From positions 1 through 64,000 of the forward strand of contig JAKEGJ010000024.1 of assembly GCA_022627495.1 (NCBI GenBank): a stretch of DNA of 64,000 bases, read 5' to 3'. The DNA comes from Microcaldota archaeon (lineage in GTDB: Archaea; Micrarchaeota; Micrarchaeia; Anstonellales; Bilamarchaeaceae). A program made the position numbers and the translations under genes. This document shows positions 1-9,954 of this stretch, in pieces. Position 1 is the first letter of the stretch, and the number at the start of each line of letters is the position of its first letter. Under the pieces are notes generated by a model. That model saw only the letters and a program-made list of their open reading frames with translations. It was not told the origin of the DNA and made no database searches.

Positions 1-120
1 CTTAGGATTAAACGTACTTTCCTAAGCGAAATCATGTCCTTTTCAGCGGATTTTCCAGTTTTGAATTCTATCGAGGTGTCAGAATTAGCAGGAACTACAC
101 CCGGAGGGGAAAATCCCCAT

Positions 121-131
121 ATTTATAAAGG
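121..131 (+). promoter_or_regulatory. TATA-like box upstream of the tatA-like/tatC pair
   Basis: atttataaagg about 30-40 nt upstream of the CDS at 162. Confidence 0.4.
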
Positions 132-161
132 GCATCAGAGATAACCCAGCGTGAGCGAAAG

Positions 162-587
162 ATGATAATCCTGGAAGCGTTCCTTGGCCTCGGCGTGCCT
201 GAGATAGTCGTTATAATAATTGCGATAGTCCTAATCCTCGAGCCGAAAAACATCGTCTACCTCAAGCCCATCTTCAAGGCGGTCTACAAGGCATGGCTTG
301 CATACAATCGCGAAGTCGACAATGCCAGAATGGAGATGAACGGGGTGAAGAAAACCATAATGGAGCCCATAGAGGCTGCAAAGAGGGAAGTCGAGTGCGA
401 GACCACCTCGATAAAGGGGAGCGGGATGGGCAATACATTAAAGAGCGGGACCGATACGGCCAGTCAGGCAATCCGGGATGTGAAGGACATGGTGGCCGGG
501 GAGATAAAGGCTGCGGAGAAGGAAGCCCGGGAAGAGCAGGCTGACAGCGTTCCGGCAAGGAAAAAGCGGGGGAAGGTGTCCGGATGA
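162..587 (+). CDS. TatA/TatB-like translocase subunit
   Basis: N-terminal TM plus amphipathic helix (LGVPEIVVIIIAIVLILEPKNIVYLKPIFKA), charged tail; overlaps tatC by 4 nt. Confidence 0.7.
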   Translation: MIILEAFLGLGVPEIVVIIIAIVLILEPKNIVYLKPIFKAVYKAWLAYNREVDNARMEMNGVKKTIMEPIEAAKREVECETTSIKGSGMGNTLKSGTDTASQAIRDVKDMVAGEIKAAEKEAREEQADSVPARKKRGKVSG

Positions 588-1300
588 CAGAAAAACGGAT
601 GACATTCTTCGGCCATGTCGACGAGTTCAGGCAGAGGCTGCGGACATCTCTGATAGTCTTCGTAATCGCCTTTTTCGCCGCATTCTTCGCCTCCGGAGCT
701 TTGCTGAACATGCTCTGGGACTGGTTCCTTGGCGCTTACCCGCCCGAGGAGTACCACATAGTAATCCTTGCTGACTCGGTCATGAGCGGATTCGTCATCC
801 AGCTCAACCTCGCGTTCATCATCGCGGCCGCGTTTTCCATGCCGGTCTTCCTTTACGAGATATTCATGTTCATCGAGCCCGCCCTCAGCAAGAAGCACAA
901 GATAACCGCGGCCAAGATGCTGCTTTCGGCAGGCTTCCTGTTCCTGACCGGGGCTTCGTTCATGTATTTCATCATGGTGCCCATGGTCCTGGGTTTCTTC
1001 CTCGAAGTGAACACAGCCCTGGGGGTGTCAAATTTCTTCACGGTGGAGAGCTTCTTCGAGTTCATCACCCTCAACCTCTTCATAGGCGGGCTGATTTTCC
1101 AGACGCCCCTAGTCATTGTGACTGCGAACAGGATAGGGATTCTCCCCAAGGACTGGCTCGTGAAATCCAGGAGAATCGTCTATGTCGTCATACTGATAAT
1201 CGCAGCCATCGTCACACCGGACAGCTCGGTCATTTCCCAGCTGGTGCTTGGTGGGGTGATGGTTGTGCTCTTCGAGCTGAGCCTGTTCCTGGCGAAATGA
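584..1300 (+). CDS. tatC: Sec-independent translocase TatC
   Basis: 238 aa polytopic; FFGHVDEFRQRLR start and P-rich TM loops typical of TatC. Confidence 0.92.
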   Translation: MTEKRMTFFGHVDEFRQRLRTSLIVFVIAFFAAFFASGALLNMLWDWFLGAYPPEEYHIVILADSVMSGFVIQLNLAFIIAAAFSMPVFLYEIFMFIEPALSKKHKITAAKMLLSAGFLFLTGASFMYFIMVPMVLGFFLEVNTALGVSNFFTVESFFEFITLNLFIGGLIFQTPLVIVTANRIGILPKDWLVKSRRIVYVVILIIAAIVTPDSSVISQLVLGGVMVVLFELSLFLAK

Positions 1301-1365
1301 GAGTCGCCGGCAGGGGGGACTTTCGAGGGCAATCCATCCGGCTAAAACAGAGATGCAGTACCGGG

Positions 1366-1428
1366 CCATTCTATTGCCCCGTCGGCAGGTCGGGCTATTC
1401 TTCTGCCTTAGCTCGCGAACTCGGGTTT
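1366..1428. repeat. Dispersed repeat, part B copy
   Basis: ccattctattgccccgtcggcaggtcgggctattcttctgcc... closely resembles 20139-20200. Confidence 0.6.
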
Positions 1429-1570
1429 CTGGAGGAGAATGGAGCGGCTGGGAGTTGGAAGTGGTGCGTGGAAAGATTAGCCGGGTTTTTTCCGATAAAA
1501 AAATAGGGTTGGCGGCTGTGCGCCGCACGATGCCGCCCGTAATTTAATGAACCCGCCGATCCGGCGGCGT

Positions 1571-1804
1571 TCATTCCTCTTTTTCCTCTTCCTTGGGGGC
1601 GGCCGCTTTCTTCTTCTTGGACTTGGCTTTTGCCTTGGAATCCTCTTCTTCTGATTCGCGCGCGCCCTTCTTGAACTCGCCTACGGACTGGCCGAGGGCC
1701 TTGAATAGCGCGGGAATCTTCTGCGGCCCGAGTATCAGGAGCACTACGACAAGTATTATGATAACCATCTCACTGGGTCCAAGCCCTAAAATCTGCAAAA
1801 TCAT
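1571..1804 (-). CDS. tatA: TatA translocase subunit
   Basis: MILQILGLGPSEMVIIILVVVLLILGPQKIPALFKALGQSVGEFKKG, classic TatA; likely internal start within the ORF 1571..1876. Confidence 0.87.
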   Translation of the reverse strand: MILQILGLGPSEMVIIILVVVLLILGPQKIPALFKALGQSVGEFKKGARESEEEDSKAKAKSKKKKAAAPKEEEKEE

Positions 1805-1808
1805 CCTA

Positions 1809-2009
1809 TCACCATTTTCGTATTTTTGGCATTGCCCCGGATGGGACGGCCGGCGCTTCATCGCACTGCTTTTCATCGGGCTTCAAGGAAAGAACGGGAG
1901 GCTCATCCTGGCCCGGCGCGATGTCGCCGAAGACCATCTGCAGGAACTCTGCCCTTGTGATTTCTAACGTTGCCGGAAGCGCCATTTCGGATTTCTTGCG
2001 TTTCACCAT
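1809..2009 (-). CDS. Small hypothetical protein immediately upstream of tatA
   Basis: MVKRKKSEMALPATLEITRAEFLQMVFGDIAPGQDEPP...; ends 4 nt before the tatA start, same strand. Confidence 0.5.
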   Translation of the reverse strand: MVKRKKSEMALPATLEITRAEFLQMVFGDIAPGQDEPPVLSLKPDEKQCDEAPAVPSGAMPKIRKW

Positions 2010-2184
2010 CGAAATCACCTGATATTATTACGTCGCGGGGGTTTTTAAATGAATTTTTTCATCATCCGCAGGCTTTACGGGGTAAGGAACAAAAAGAGCG
2101 GCGGTTTTCTGGACGAAACCAATAAACTACAAAAACACAAAAATAATAACATTTATTAGCACTTCTAAACATTAAAAGTAACTT

Positions 2185-3339
2185 ATGCAAATTGCAAGCC
2201 AGCAGGCCCGCCCCACGACCAGGCATCGCAGGAGAACCGCCTCTTCGCTTTTCTGCGCAGTCGGAAAGGTTCCGGTCCTTGGCGAGCCGGTCTGCAGGGG
2301 CCTGGCAGTGCTTTCAGGGCGCCGGGCGGCGGGCAGGGCGGCGTGCGGAGAGGAAAATAAACCCGGCCTTGATGCGTTCTCGCGGATGGCCGCGGAAACT
2401 ATGACCGGCCGGCCCGGATTCCCCAGCCTCCCCGAGGTGCTCATGCGCTCGCGCCTTGCGGGGCATTACGCGGAGAAAGTCGCCAGGCAGTGCATCCGGC
2501 TCAGGCTGGCGGATTCGTCGCTCTTGCGCCTGGCGATGAAGGTTTCGCCGTACACAAAGGCAGGGCTGTACTGCGTTCCATACGCGATTTCCGACCACGA
2601 GCGCGTGACAAGGCATTCAATGCCCGCGCATTTCCTCAGGATAATGAGGGACGTCTACCCGGAACTTTCCTGGAAGCTCCTCAAGGCGTTCGATGACGGT
2701 TCGGATGAGTTCGTCAGGGCGGGGCTCATGGTGAGGTACCAGCAGGTCGCCTATGACGGCGTGGGTTCGCACCGCTCGCCGAGCTACCCGCTTTTCGATG
2801 ACGCCGGAATCCGCATCAGGGGGAGCAGCCTCCCCCTGGAAGCCAGGTTCACGAAGCTGATAGAGGCGTTTTCCTCGGTATTGTTCAGGCGCTTTGGGCC
2901 GGACCTCTCGGACTGCGAAGAGCCGGGGCATCTGGATTTTGCCGCCGCGATGATGGTCGCCGTCTCGGGAAAGGACGTGGACCCGGAACTCTCCGCGGTA
3001 TTGCTCGCCGCCCTTTTCCCCCCGGTGCCGATGCCATATGCACGGATGGTGGTGGAGCGCCTCGCATCAAAGGACCATAAAGCGCTGGAGGACTGCCCCG
3101 GATTCGACATGCAGTGCGCCGAAAAAATCGCGGGGAGCGAGATTTTCCGCATGATGCGGGAGATACACCGCGAGGCGAAAGCGGAAAAAAAGGAAGCAAA
3201 GGAAGCGCGGGAGAAGGCCTTGCCGCAGAGGATGTTCTCCGAAACCCAGACCCTTCCGGCATGGGCCGCCCCCGGCCTGGCGGAGGGATTCGACGAGGAC
3301 ACCCTGCTAGACGCATACCCGGCTAAAAAGAACGGATAG
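2185..3339 (+). CDS. Hypothetical protein (start uncertain)
   Basis: 384 aa ORF, charged Lys/Glu-rich region near the C-terminus; fills the space between flanking genes. Confidence 0.55.
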   Translation: MQIASQQARPTTRHRRRTASSLFCAVGKVPVLGEPVCRGLAVLSGRRAAGRAACGEENKPGLDAFSRMAAETMTGRPGFPSLPEVLMRSRLAGHYAEKVARQCIRLRLADSSLLRLAMKVSPYTKAGLYCVPYAISDHERVTRHSMPAHFLRIMRDVYPELSWKLLKAFDDGSDEFVRAGLMVRYQQVAYDGVGSHRSPSYPLFDDAGIRIRGSSLPLEARFTKLIEAFSSVLFRRFGPDLSDCEEPGHLDFAAAMMVAVSGKDVDPELSAVLLAALFPPVPMPYARMVVERLASKDHKALEDCPGFDMQCAEKIAGSEIFRMMREIHREAKAEKKEAKEAREKALPQRMFSETQTLPAWAAPGLAEGFDEDTLLDAYPAKKNG

Positions 3340-3399
3340 GCGGCTGGCGGCCCGGGAAAGCGCCGAGATTTAAAATACCAATCAGCCCGGAGGGGTATT

Positions 3400-4338
3400 G
3401 TGAAAGTTCCGGTGACCATAATAACGGGATATCTCGGCGCGGGCAAGACTACGCTGCTTCAAAGGATTGCAGGGGAATCAGGCATGAGGCTCGCCATCAT
3501 CATAAACGAGTTCGGCGAGATTGCCATAGACAGCAGGATAGTCAAGGGGAAGAACATCGTGATGGCCGAGCTTGCCGGCGGATGCGTCTGCTGCTCGCTT
3601 TGCGGCGAATTCAGCCTTGCCGTTGCAGAGCTGCTTGAGGCCGCGGAGCCGGAATGGATAGTAGTCGAGACCACCGGGGCGGCGGAGCCTGCCGCGCTTG
3701 TCCATGACATCCGGGAAAACATCCCCCGGGTCCGCCTGGACTCCGTGGTGACGGTCGTTGACGCGGATGCAATGGCGAGGTTCCCCAGCCTGGGGGCGAC
3801 AGGCAGGGAGCAGATTGAGCTTGCAGACATCATAATAATCAACAAGGCTGACCTCATCGACGAAGAGGCGCTTGCGCGCGTGAGGCGGGCGGTGGCAGGA
3901 CTTAACGGCCGGGCCGTTGTGATGGAGGCCGAACGGTGCGGGATCTGGACAGGCGCGCTTTTCGGCATCGGGCGCAATGCGCCCGCGCCGGAACGCAAGG
4001 CGCATCATGTGGAATTCAGGCACTTCGGATTTGCCGCAAAGGATGTGCTGGAGCACGGTCCGCTGATGCGGGTGCTTGAAACGCTTCCGTCAGGCATTTA
4101 CCGGGCCAAGGGGTTCGCCCGCACCGACAGGGGCTGCTTCCTGGCGAATTATGTCGCCGGCAGGCTTGAACTCGAGGAGCGCGAATGCTCCATGACAGAG
4201 CTGGTTTTCATCGGCATAGATGCGGAAAAGTGCCAAGACGGCGTGATAAGGTCGCTGGAAGCGGTCCCGGCCGCCAAGACGGTTCGGGCGGGAAATGATT
4301 TAATACCGGCCCGCCAAGAGGAATGCCAGGACAAGTGA
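3400..4338 (+). CDS. COG0523/CobW-like G3E GTPase (putative metallochaperone)
   Basis: Walker A GYLGAGKTTLL, metal motif GGCVCCSLCGE, NKADL. Confidence 0.9.
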   Translation: MKVPVTIITGYLGAGKTTLLQRIAGESGMRLAIIINEFGEIAIDSRIVKGKNIVMAELAGGCVCCSLCGEFSLAVAELLEAAEPEWIVVETTGAAEPAALVHDIRENIPRVRLDSVVTVVDADAMARFPSLGATGREQIELADIIIINKADLIDEEALARVRRAVAGLNGRAVVMEAERCGIWTGALFGIGRNAPAPERKAHHVEFRHFGFAAKDVLEHGPLMRVLETLPSGIYRAKGFARTDRGCFLANYVAGRLELEERECSMTELVFIGIDAEKCQDGVIRSLEAVPAAKTVRAGNDLIPARQEECQDK

Positions 4339-4344
4339 TCACGT

Positions 4345-4776
4345 ATGCCTTATCGTTTCATTGAAGGCCTGACGATGGCCGATGTCGCCTTCGAAGCGTC
4401 CGGCAGGACGCTCGAGGAGATGTTCGTCAGCGCCGCGAACGCAATGACAGTCACCCAGATACAGGACATCGGGCAGCTGGGAATCGGGGAGAAGAAGGAA
4501 TTCGCAATCAATGCCGACAAGCCGGACAGGCTGCTCCACGATTTCCTGCAGGAGCTGATTTTCCTCAAAGACGCGGAACTGCTTCTCTTTAGGGAATACG
4601 ACCTGAAAATCACCCAGTCCGGGCAGGGGCTTTCGCTTTCTGCCAGGCTAAGCGGCGAGCAAATCGACCCGAGAAAGCACACCCTGCTTGTGGATGTGAA
4701 GGCGGTGAGCTGGCACAAGTTCAGCGTGGAAAAGTCGGATGGCGGCTGGAAGGCAATCGTCATCATCGACGTGTGA
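4345..4776 (+). CDS. Archease (RtcB ligase cofactor family)
   Basis: MPYRFIEGLTMADVAFEASGRTLEEMF...; 143 aa, archease-type N- and C-termini. Confidence 0.9.
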   Translation: MPYRFIEGLTMADVAFEASGRTLEEMFVSAANAMTVTQIQDIGQLGIGEKKEFAINADKPDRLLHDFLQELIFLKDAELLLFREYDLKITQSGQGLSLSARLSGEQIDPRKHTLLVDVKAVSWHKFSVEKSDGGWKAIVIIDV

Positions 4777-4843
4777 GCTCTCTGGCGCATCAGCGCTCAG
4801 GCGTATTGGCGGGCCCATGAGCAACCCGCGCGCTGCCGCGCCG

Positions 4844-5611
4844 TCAGTCCACGCATATCGCGCCGTCCAGATGGCGAGTGTAGGCGACCTTGCGGCCAAG
4901 CTCACGGATTTCCCCGCCGGCCGATACGGAGTAGCGGACTTCCTCGTAGTCTATCCTGTCATAGCATCCGAACATGTTGAATCGGTAGGCGGTGACAAGA
5001 AAGCCGGATTCGTCTTTCTGCGCACGGGCCAGGAGGGGAGGGAGTGCGTCGCGCTCGACTTCGCCTATCACATCCTCGGAAAGCATCACGAATGCGAGGG
5101 CCTCCTTTTCGCCTGATATGGGGCCGGCATAGCGCGCGAGCGCTTCCGGGTTCTTTATCTGGACGAATTCAGTGCCGTCGTAGGCCACGTAGCTCGTGCA
5201 CGTGCGGAGCAGTCCGCCGCCGCAATAGAAAAAGCCTTCCATTTCCGCCTGGCTCAGGTTGTTGCCGTATACCTCGACCGGGCACCAGGCAAGGACCATG
5301 GATGGCTCGAGCGAGAGGCCTTCGTCCATGATTTGCAGCGATTGGGAGAAGCATCCGAACCGGGACATGAATGAAGCATTTGCGCAGTCGATGAATCCGC
5401 TGGAATCATTCCGGCATCCGGCCGCCAGAAATGGCGCCAAATCCTCGGATGTGAGGTTGCGGGGATGGTTTGGGCCTCCGCCATCCTGCGTGCAGCCATA
5501 CAGCGCCATTACTGCGGCGAATAGGATTCCAAGAATGATAAGCATGCGGCGCGGCCCGCGCGGCTGGATTTGTGCCATGAAGGGAATGGGCAACGGGGGA
5601 TTATTAAGCAT
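4844..5611 (-). CDS. Cys-containing lipoprotein (start possibly 5545)
   Basis: MLIILGILFAAVMALYGC lipobox-like signal; multiple Cys. Confidence 0.7.
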   Translation of the reverse strand: MLNNPPLPIPFMAQIQPRGPRRMLIILGILFAAVMALYGCTQDGGGPNHPRNLTSEDLAPFLAAGCRNDSSGFIDCANASFMSRFGCFSQSLQIMDEGLSLEPSMVLAWCPVEVYGNNLSQAEMEGFFYCGGGLLRTCTSYVAYDGTEFVQIKNPEALARYAGPISGEKEALAFVMLSEDVIGEVERDALPPLLARAQKDESGFLVTAYRFNMFGCYDRIDYEEVRYSVSAGGEIRELGRKVAYTRHLDGAICVD

Positions 5612-5648
5612 CGGATTGGCCCTTGCCGGTGCGCGCGCCCGGATTTTT

Positions 5649-6536
5649 TTACGGGGTTATTGTCGTTCCCGCATTTCCTGAAAGCGCAGCCTCAATCTCT
5701 TCAATGGCGCAGATGACCACCTTCTTCCCGCCCTTCCGAAGGAACTGGAGGGCGGCCTCCACTTTCGGCTTCATGCTCCCCTCGGCGAAATGATTTCCTG
5801 CCATATGATGCGCGGCTTCCTGCGCAGAAAGCTTGCGAAGTGCTTTTTGTGTCTTCTTGCCGAAATCCAGGTATGCCGAGTCCACGGAAGTGACGAAAAC
5901 CAGGAGGTCTGCACGTATCTCGCCCGCAAGGAGGGAAGTCGCCCTGTCCTTGTCTATCACGGCTTCAAGCCCCTTCCCGTTTTTCGCAATCGGTATGCCG
6001 CCCCCGCCTACGGCTATGACGACGAAGCCCGAGTCCAGAAGCGCGCTTATTGCGTCATGCTCGCGTATCTTGACGGGTTCTGGCGATGCGACGAAAAGGC
6101 GGTAGCCGCGCCCTGCGTCCATGAAATAGGGTTTCCCGTTTCCGGTTTCCGGTTTCGCCGCATAAAACGGACCGATGGGCTTTGAGGGGTTCTGGAACGC
6201 CGCGTCGTCCGGGTCCACCACAACGCGGGTAATCAGGGTGGCTGAATGAAGCCCGGTCATAGAGACGGCGCTTGCGATGAAATAGCCTATCTGCCCCTGC
6301 GTCATGGCATCCAGGACATCGAGGGGCATCTTTGCAACCTCTCCCGTCGCCTGCTGCTGTATGAGAAGGTTGCCGACCTGCGGGCCATTGCCATAGGTGA
6401 GCACGACTTCGTTCTGCTTGAGGAGGGGCTCGAGCCGGGAGATTGCTGAATTGGCAGCTGCAAGCTGCTCTCCGGAATCCCCTTTGGCCCCTTTGGGGAG
6501 AAGTGCGTTTCCGCCCAGTGCTATAACGATGCGCAT
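5649..6536 (-). CDS. Carbamate kinase
   Basis: MRIVIALGGNALLPKG, TYGNGPQVGNLL, VAVGGGGIP; internal start of ORF 5649..6662. Confidence 0.92.
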   Translation of the reverse strand: MRIVIALGGNALLPKGAKGDSGEQLAAANSAISRLEPLLKQNEVVLTYGNGPQVGNLLIQQQATGEVAKMPLDVLDAMTQGQIGYFIASAVSMTGLHSATLITRVVVDPDDAAFQNPSKPIGPFYAAKPETGNGKPYFMDAGRGYRLFVASPEPVKIREHDAISALLDSGFVVIAVGGGGIPIAKNGKGLEAVIDKDRATSLLAGEIRADLLVFVTSVDSAYLDFGKKTQKALRKLSAQEAAHHMAGNHFAEGSMKPKVEAALQFLRKGGKKVVICAIEEIEAALSGNAGTTITP

Positions 6537-6588
6537 GCATGGAACAACCCAGGATAGAATAAAAAATTCATAGGATGTATCAATAACC

Positions 6589-7896
6589 ATGAAGAGAACC
6601 GTCCTCATTCTGGGTGCTGCAGGTAGGGATTTCCACAACTTCAACATGTTCTTCCGCGACAATCCGGATTACAACGTCGTGGGTTTCACAGCGACGCAGA
6701 TACCGAACATCGCTAACCGCAGATACCCGCCCGCGCTCTCGGGGAAGCTCTACCCGAAGGGGATTCCGATTTTCGAAGAGAAGGACCTGGAAGCGTTGAT
6801 TGAGAAGCATTCGGTCGACGAGGTGTATTTCTCGTATTCGGACGTGGCGCACGAGTATGTGATGCACCTGGCATCCCGCGCGCAGGCGAAGGGAGCGAGC
6901 TTCGTGCTCCTCGGGCCTAGGGAGACCATGCTGAAAAGCTCAAAGAAAGTAATCGCGGTCACTGCTGTCAGGACCGGCGCGGGGAAAAGCGCCCTGTCCC
7001 GGACTCTGACTCGACTGCTCAAAAAGAAGGGGAAGAAGTTCGTGGTGATAAGGCACCCGATGCCATATGGCGATTTGACAAAGCAGAGGGTGCAGAGGTT
7101 CGCGACGATGGAAGACCTCGACAAGCAGGAGTGCACCCTGGAGGAAAGGGAGGAGTACCAGCCGCACATCCGCGACGGGGTGGTCGTCTACGCGGGCATC
7201 GATTACGGCGAGATACTGAAAGCTGCCGAGAAAGAGGCGGACGTCATACTGTGGGATGGCGGGAACAACGACATGTCGTTCATCAGGCCGGATTTGCTGA
7301 TTGTCATAGCGGATTCCCTGCGCCCTGGCCATGAGATGTGGTATTACCCGGGAGAAACCAATTTCCGGGCGGCGCAGATAATCGTCATAAACAAGGTCAG
7401 CGAGAACCCCATGGACGTCAGGAGGATCCTCAAGAACGTCGAGAAAGCGAACCCGAAGGCGAAAGTGATTGAGACGGACATGGAACTGATACCTTCCGAG
7501 AAGCTCGACATATTCGGCAGGAAGGTCATAGTGATTGAGGACGGCCCGACAGTAACGCATGGAGGGATGAAGTTCGGGGCGGGTTTCGAGTACGCCGCCA
7601 GGATGGGGGCCGAAGTGATCGACCCGAGGCCATTTGCGGTCGGGAGCATCAAGGAGACGTATGAGAAATTCGAGCACATGGGCAGCGTACTGCCGTCGAT
7701 GGGGTACTACGAGAAGCAGATGAAGGACCTCGCCGAGACGATAGACCGCAGCGGCGCGGAAATCATCGTCTCCGGCACGCCCATAGACATCACGAAGCTC
7801 CTGAAGGTCAAGATTCCGGTCCTGCACGTGGACTTCAGCATAAAAGAGAGGTCCGGAAGCCTTGAATCGGCATTGGACAAGTTCCTGAAGAAATGA
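6589..7896 (+). CDS. Cyclic 2,3-diphosphoglycerate synthetase-like P-loop protein
   Basis: 435 aa; TAVRTGAGKSALSRTLTRLLKKKGKKFVVIRHPMPYGDL; GIDYGEIL; WDGGNNDMSF. Confidence 0.8.
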   Translation: MKRTVLILGAAGRDFHNFNMFFRDNPDYNVVGFTATQIPNIANRRYPPALSGKLYPKGIPIFEEKDLEALIEKHSVDEVYFSYSDVAHEYVMHLASRAQAKGASFVLLGPRETMLKSSKKVIAVTAVRTGAGKSALSRTLTRLLKKKGKKFVVIRHPMPYGDLTKQRVQRFATMEDLDKQECTLEEREEYQPHIRDGVVVYAGIDYGEILKAAEKEADVILWDGGNNDMSFIRPDLLIVIADSLRPGHEMWYYPGETNFRAAQIIVINKVSENPMDVRRILKNVEKANPKAKVIETDMELIPSEKLDIFGRKVIVIEDGPTVTHGGMKFGAGFEYAARMGAEVIDPRPFAVGSIKETYEKFEHMGSVLPSMGYYEKQMKDLAETIDRSGAEIIVSGTPIDITKLLKVKIPVLHVDFSIKERSGSLESALDKFLKK

Positions 7897-7944
7897 CCGC
7901 GCAAAGACAACTGCGGCAAATGGCTCCCGGTTTTGCCCCCGCCA

Positions 7945-8448
7945 CTACCTGTTCTCGCCCTTGTACTGCCCGGAGTAGAGCGTCTTGGCATCCTCCGCAA
8001 GGCGGATGAATATCATCTGGCCGATTTTCGCGTTCCTCTTGAAATTGACCCCGTGCTCGTTCCTGACGATAAGCAGCGCCTCGCTCCGCCCCTCATAGCC
8101 CGGGTCCCATACCGCGCATTCGAGCGTCACGCCGCAGCGCAGGAGGGATGAGCGCGGCAGGCAGAGGCCGGCCACGTTCTTGGGGATGCGGACGTACTCG
8201 TTGAATATTACCTTGTACGCCCCAGTCGCAAGCGAGACTCGATGCGCCGAAGCGTCGCCTTCGCCAGCGAAGGGGACCGGCTCCACATCGCTTATCTTCC
8301 GCTCCTTGTTGTCGAAATCAATCGTGCCGGGGGACTTGAACCTGTAGACCTCCTTCAGCGTTATGTCGATGCCGCAGGGCTGGAATTGGCTGGCGTGGAG
8401 CCCTTCGAAAATCTTCGCCTCCTCAAGATGCTGCCTGGGAAGTATCAT
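7945..8448 (-). CDS. dCTP deaminase/dUTPase family protein
   Basis: MILPRQHLEEAKIFEGLHASQFQPCGIDITLKEV... PRSSLLRCGV ... WDPGYEGRSE; C-terminal part of ORF 7945..9849. Confidence 0.87.
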   Translation of the reverse strand: MILPRQHLEEAKIFEGLHASQFQPCGIDITLKEVYRFKSPGTIDFDNKERKISDVEPVPFAGEGDASAHRVSLATGAYKVIFNEYVRIPKNVAGLCLPRSSLLRCGVTLECAVWDPGYEGRSEALLIVRNEHGVNFKRNAKIGQMIFIRLAEDAKTLYSGQYKGENR

Positions 8449-8499
8449 GAACGTGATTACGCAGGGCAGGTTTATATTTTTGGAGGAAGAAGGGCGGGT

Positions 8500-9954
8500 A
8501 TGGCCGCTTATAAGATGTATATCGGGGGGGAATGGACAGGCGGTGATGGCTATTTCGAAACGATTAATCCGGCTACAGAAAAACCGATAGCTAAATTTCC
8601 CTCGGGCACCGCCAGGCATGTCGACATGGCCGTCGACGCCGCGAAAGCCGCCCTGCCGAAATGGTCCATGATGCCTCCGCCCAAACGGGGTCTGATTCTC
8701 CTCCGGATTGCGGAGATACTGAAGGCGGAGAAGGAGAGGCTCGGCCGCCTGGTCTCGACCGAGATGGGCAAGGTGCTTCCTGAAGCGCTCGGTGACGTTC
8801 AGGAGGCCATCGACACTTTCGAGTATTTCGCCGGGGAAGGGCGGCGGCTCTATGGCAGCACGACGACAAGCGAGCTCAAAGACAAGTTCTGCTTGACTTT
8901 CCGGCAGCCGGTCGGAGTCGTCGGCCTGATAACCCCGTGGAACTTCCCCACCGCGATTCCGGCCTGGAAGCTTGCGCCTGCGCTGATTTGCGGAAACACG
9001 GCGGTCTTCAAGCCGAGTTCGGACACTCCGCTCTGCGCTTATGAGATGGTCAAGGCGCTCGTGAAAGCCGGAGTGCCGCCAGGCGTGGTCAATTTCGTCA
9101 CCGGACCCGCAGCGTCGGTTGGCGAAGCGATTGTCAGGCATCCGGGAATAGAGGGGATCTCGTTCACTGGCTCGAAAGCAACGGGCGAATGGATAATTAG
9201 GAATGCGGGGCTGAAAAAGGTCGGCCTCGAACTTGGCGGCAAGAACCCCATCATCGTAATGGACGATGCAAAACTGGACTTGGCCGTAGACGGCATACTC
9301 TGGGGAGCGTTCGGCACAACGGGCCAGCGCTGCACCGCGACGAGCCGGGTGATTGCGCACCGGAAAATCAAGCCCCGCCTGCTTTCCGCTCTCATCACCA
9401 GGGCGAGGATGCTGCGCCTCGGGCCCGGGACGGAGAAGACGAGCGATGTCGGCCCGCTGATAAACCGGGCCGCGCAGGAAAAAACAGCGAAATACGTCGG
9501 CATCGGCATAGGCGAAGGCGCGAAGCTCCTTTGCGGGGGCATGAAGCCTGCGGGGAAGGGATACTATTTCAAGCCCACGATATTCGACGGTGTCAGCCCC
9601 GACATGCGCATCGCCCGCGAGGAGATTTTCGGACCGGTGCTCTCGGTTCTCGAGTTCGAGAAGCTGGATGATGCCATTGACATCGCAAACTCGGTCGAGT
9701 ACGGCCTCAGCTCGTCCATCTATACGAACGATGTGAACAACGCCTTCAGGGCGATAGGGCGGATAGAGGCCGGCATCACGTACGTGAACTCCAGCACGAT
9801 AGGCGCGGAAGTGCATCTTCCCTTCGGCGGCGTGAAGGGCACGGGGCACACGCGCGAGGCGGGGATTCTTGGCCTCGATGAATTCTCGAACACGAAGACG
9901 GTCTATATCGATTATTCCGGAAAGCTCCAGAAAGCGCAGATAGATGTTGATTGA
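8500..9954 (+). CDS. NAD(P)-dependent aldehyde dehydrogenase
   Basis: PWNFPTAIPAWKLAPAL, LELGGKNPIIV, GQRCTATSR catalytic Cys, EEIFGPVL. Confidence 0.94.
   Translation: MAAYKMYIGGEWTGGDGYFETINPATEKPIAKFPSGTARHVDMAVDAAKAALPKWSMMPPPKRGLILLRIAEILKAEKERLGRLVSTEMGKVLPEALGDVQEAIDTFEYFAGEGRRLYGSTTTSELKDKFCLTFRQPVGVVGLITPWNFPTAIPAWKLAPALICGNTAVFKPSSDTPLCAYEMVKALVKAGVPPGVVNFVTGPAASVGEAIVRHPGIEGISFTGSKATGEWIIRNAGLKKVGLELGGKNPIIVMDDAKLDLAVDGILWGAFGTTGQRCTATSRVIAHRKIKPRLLSALITRARMLRLGPGTEKTSDVGPLINRAAQEKTAKYVGIGIGEGAKLLCGGMKPAGKGYYFKPTIFDGVSPDMRIAREEIFGPVLSVLEFEKLDDAIDIANSVEYGLSSSIYTNDVNNAFRAIGRIEAGITYVNSSTIGAEVHLPFGGVKGTGHTREAGILGLDEFSNTKTVYIDYSGKLQKAQIDVD

Noticed and set aside
8449-9849. N-terminal ~467 aa of the 634-aa minus ORF 7945..9849
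   Set aside because: Antisense to the aldehyde dehydrogenase; only the C-terminal 167 aa are a genuine dCTP deaminase/dUTPase-type protein.
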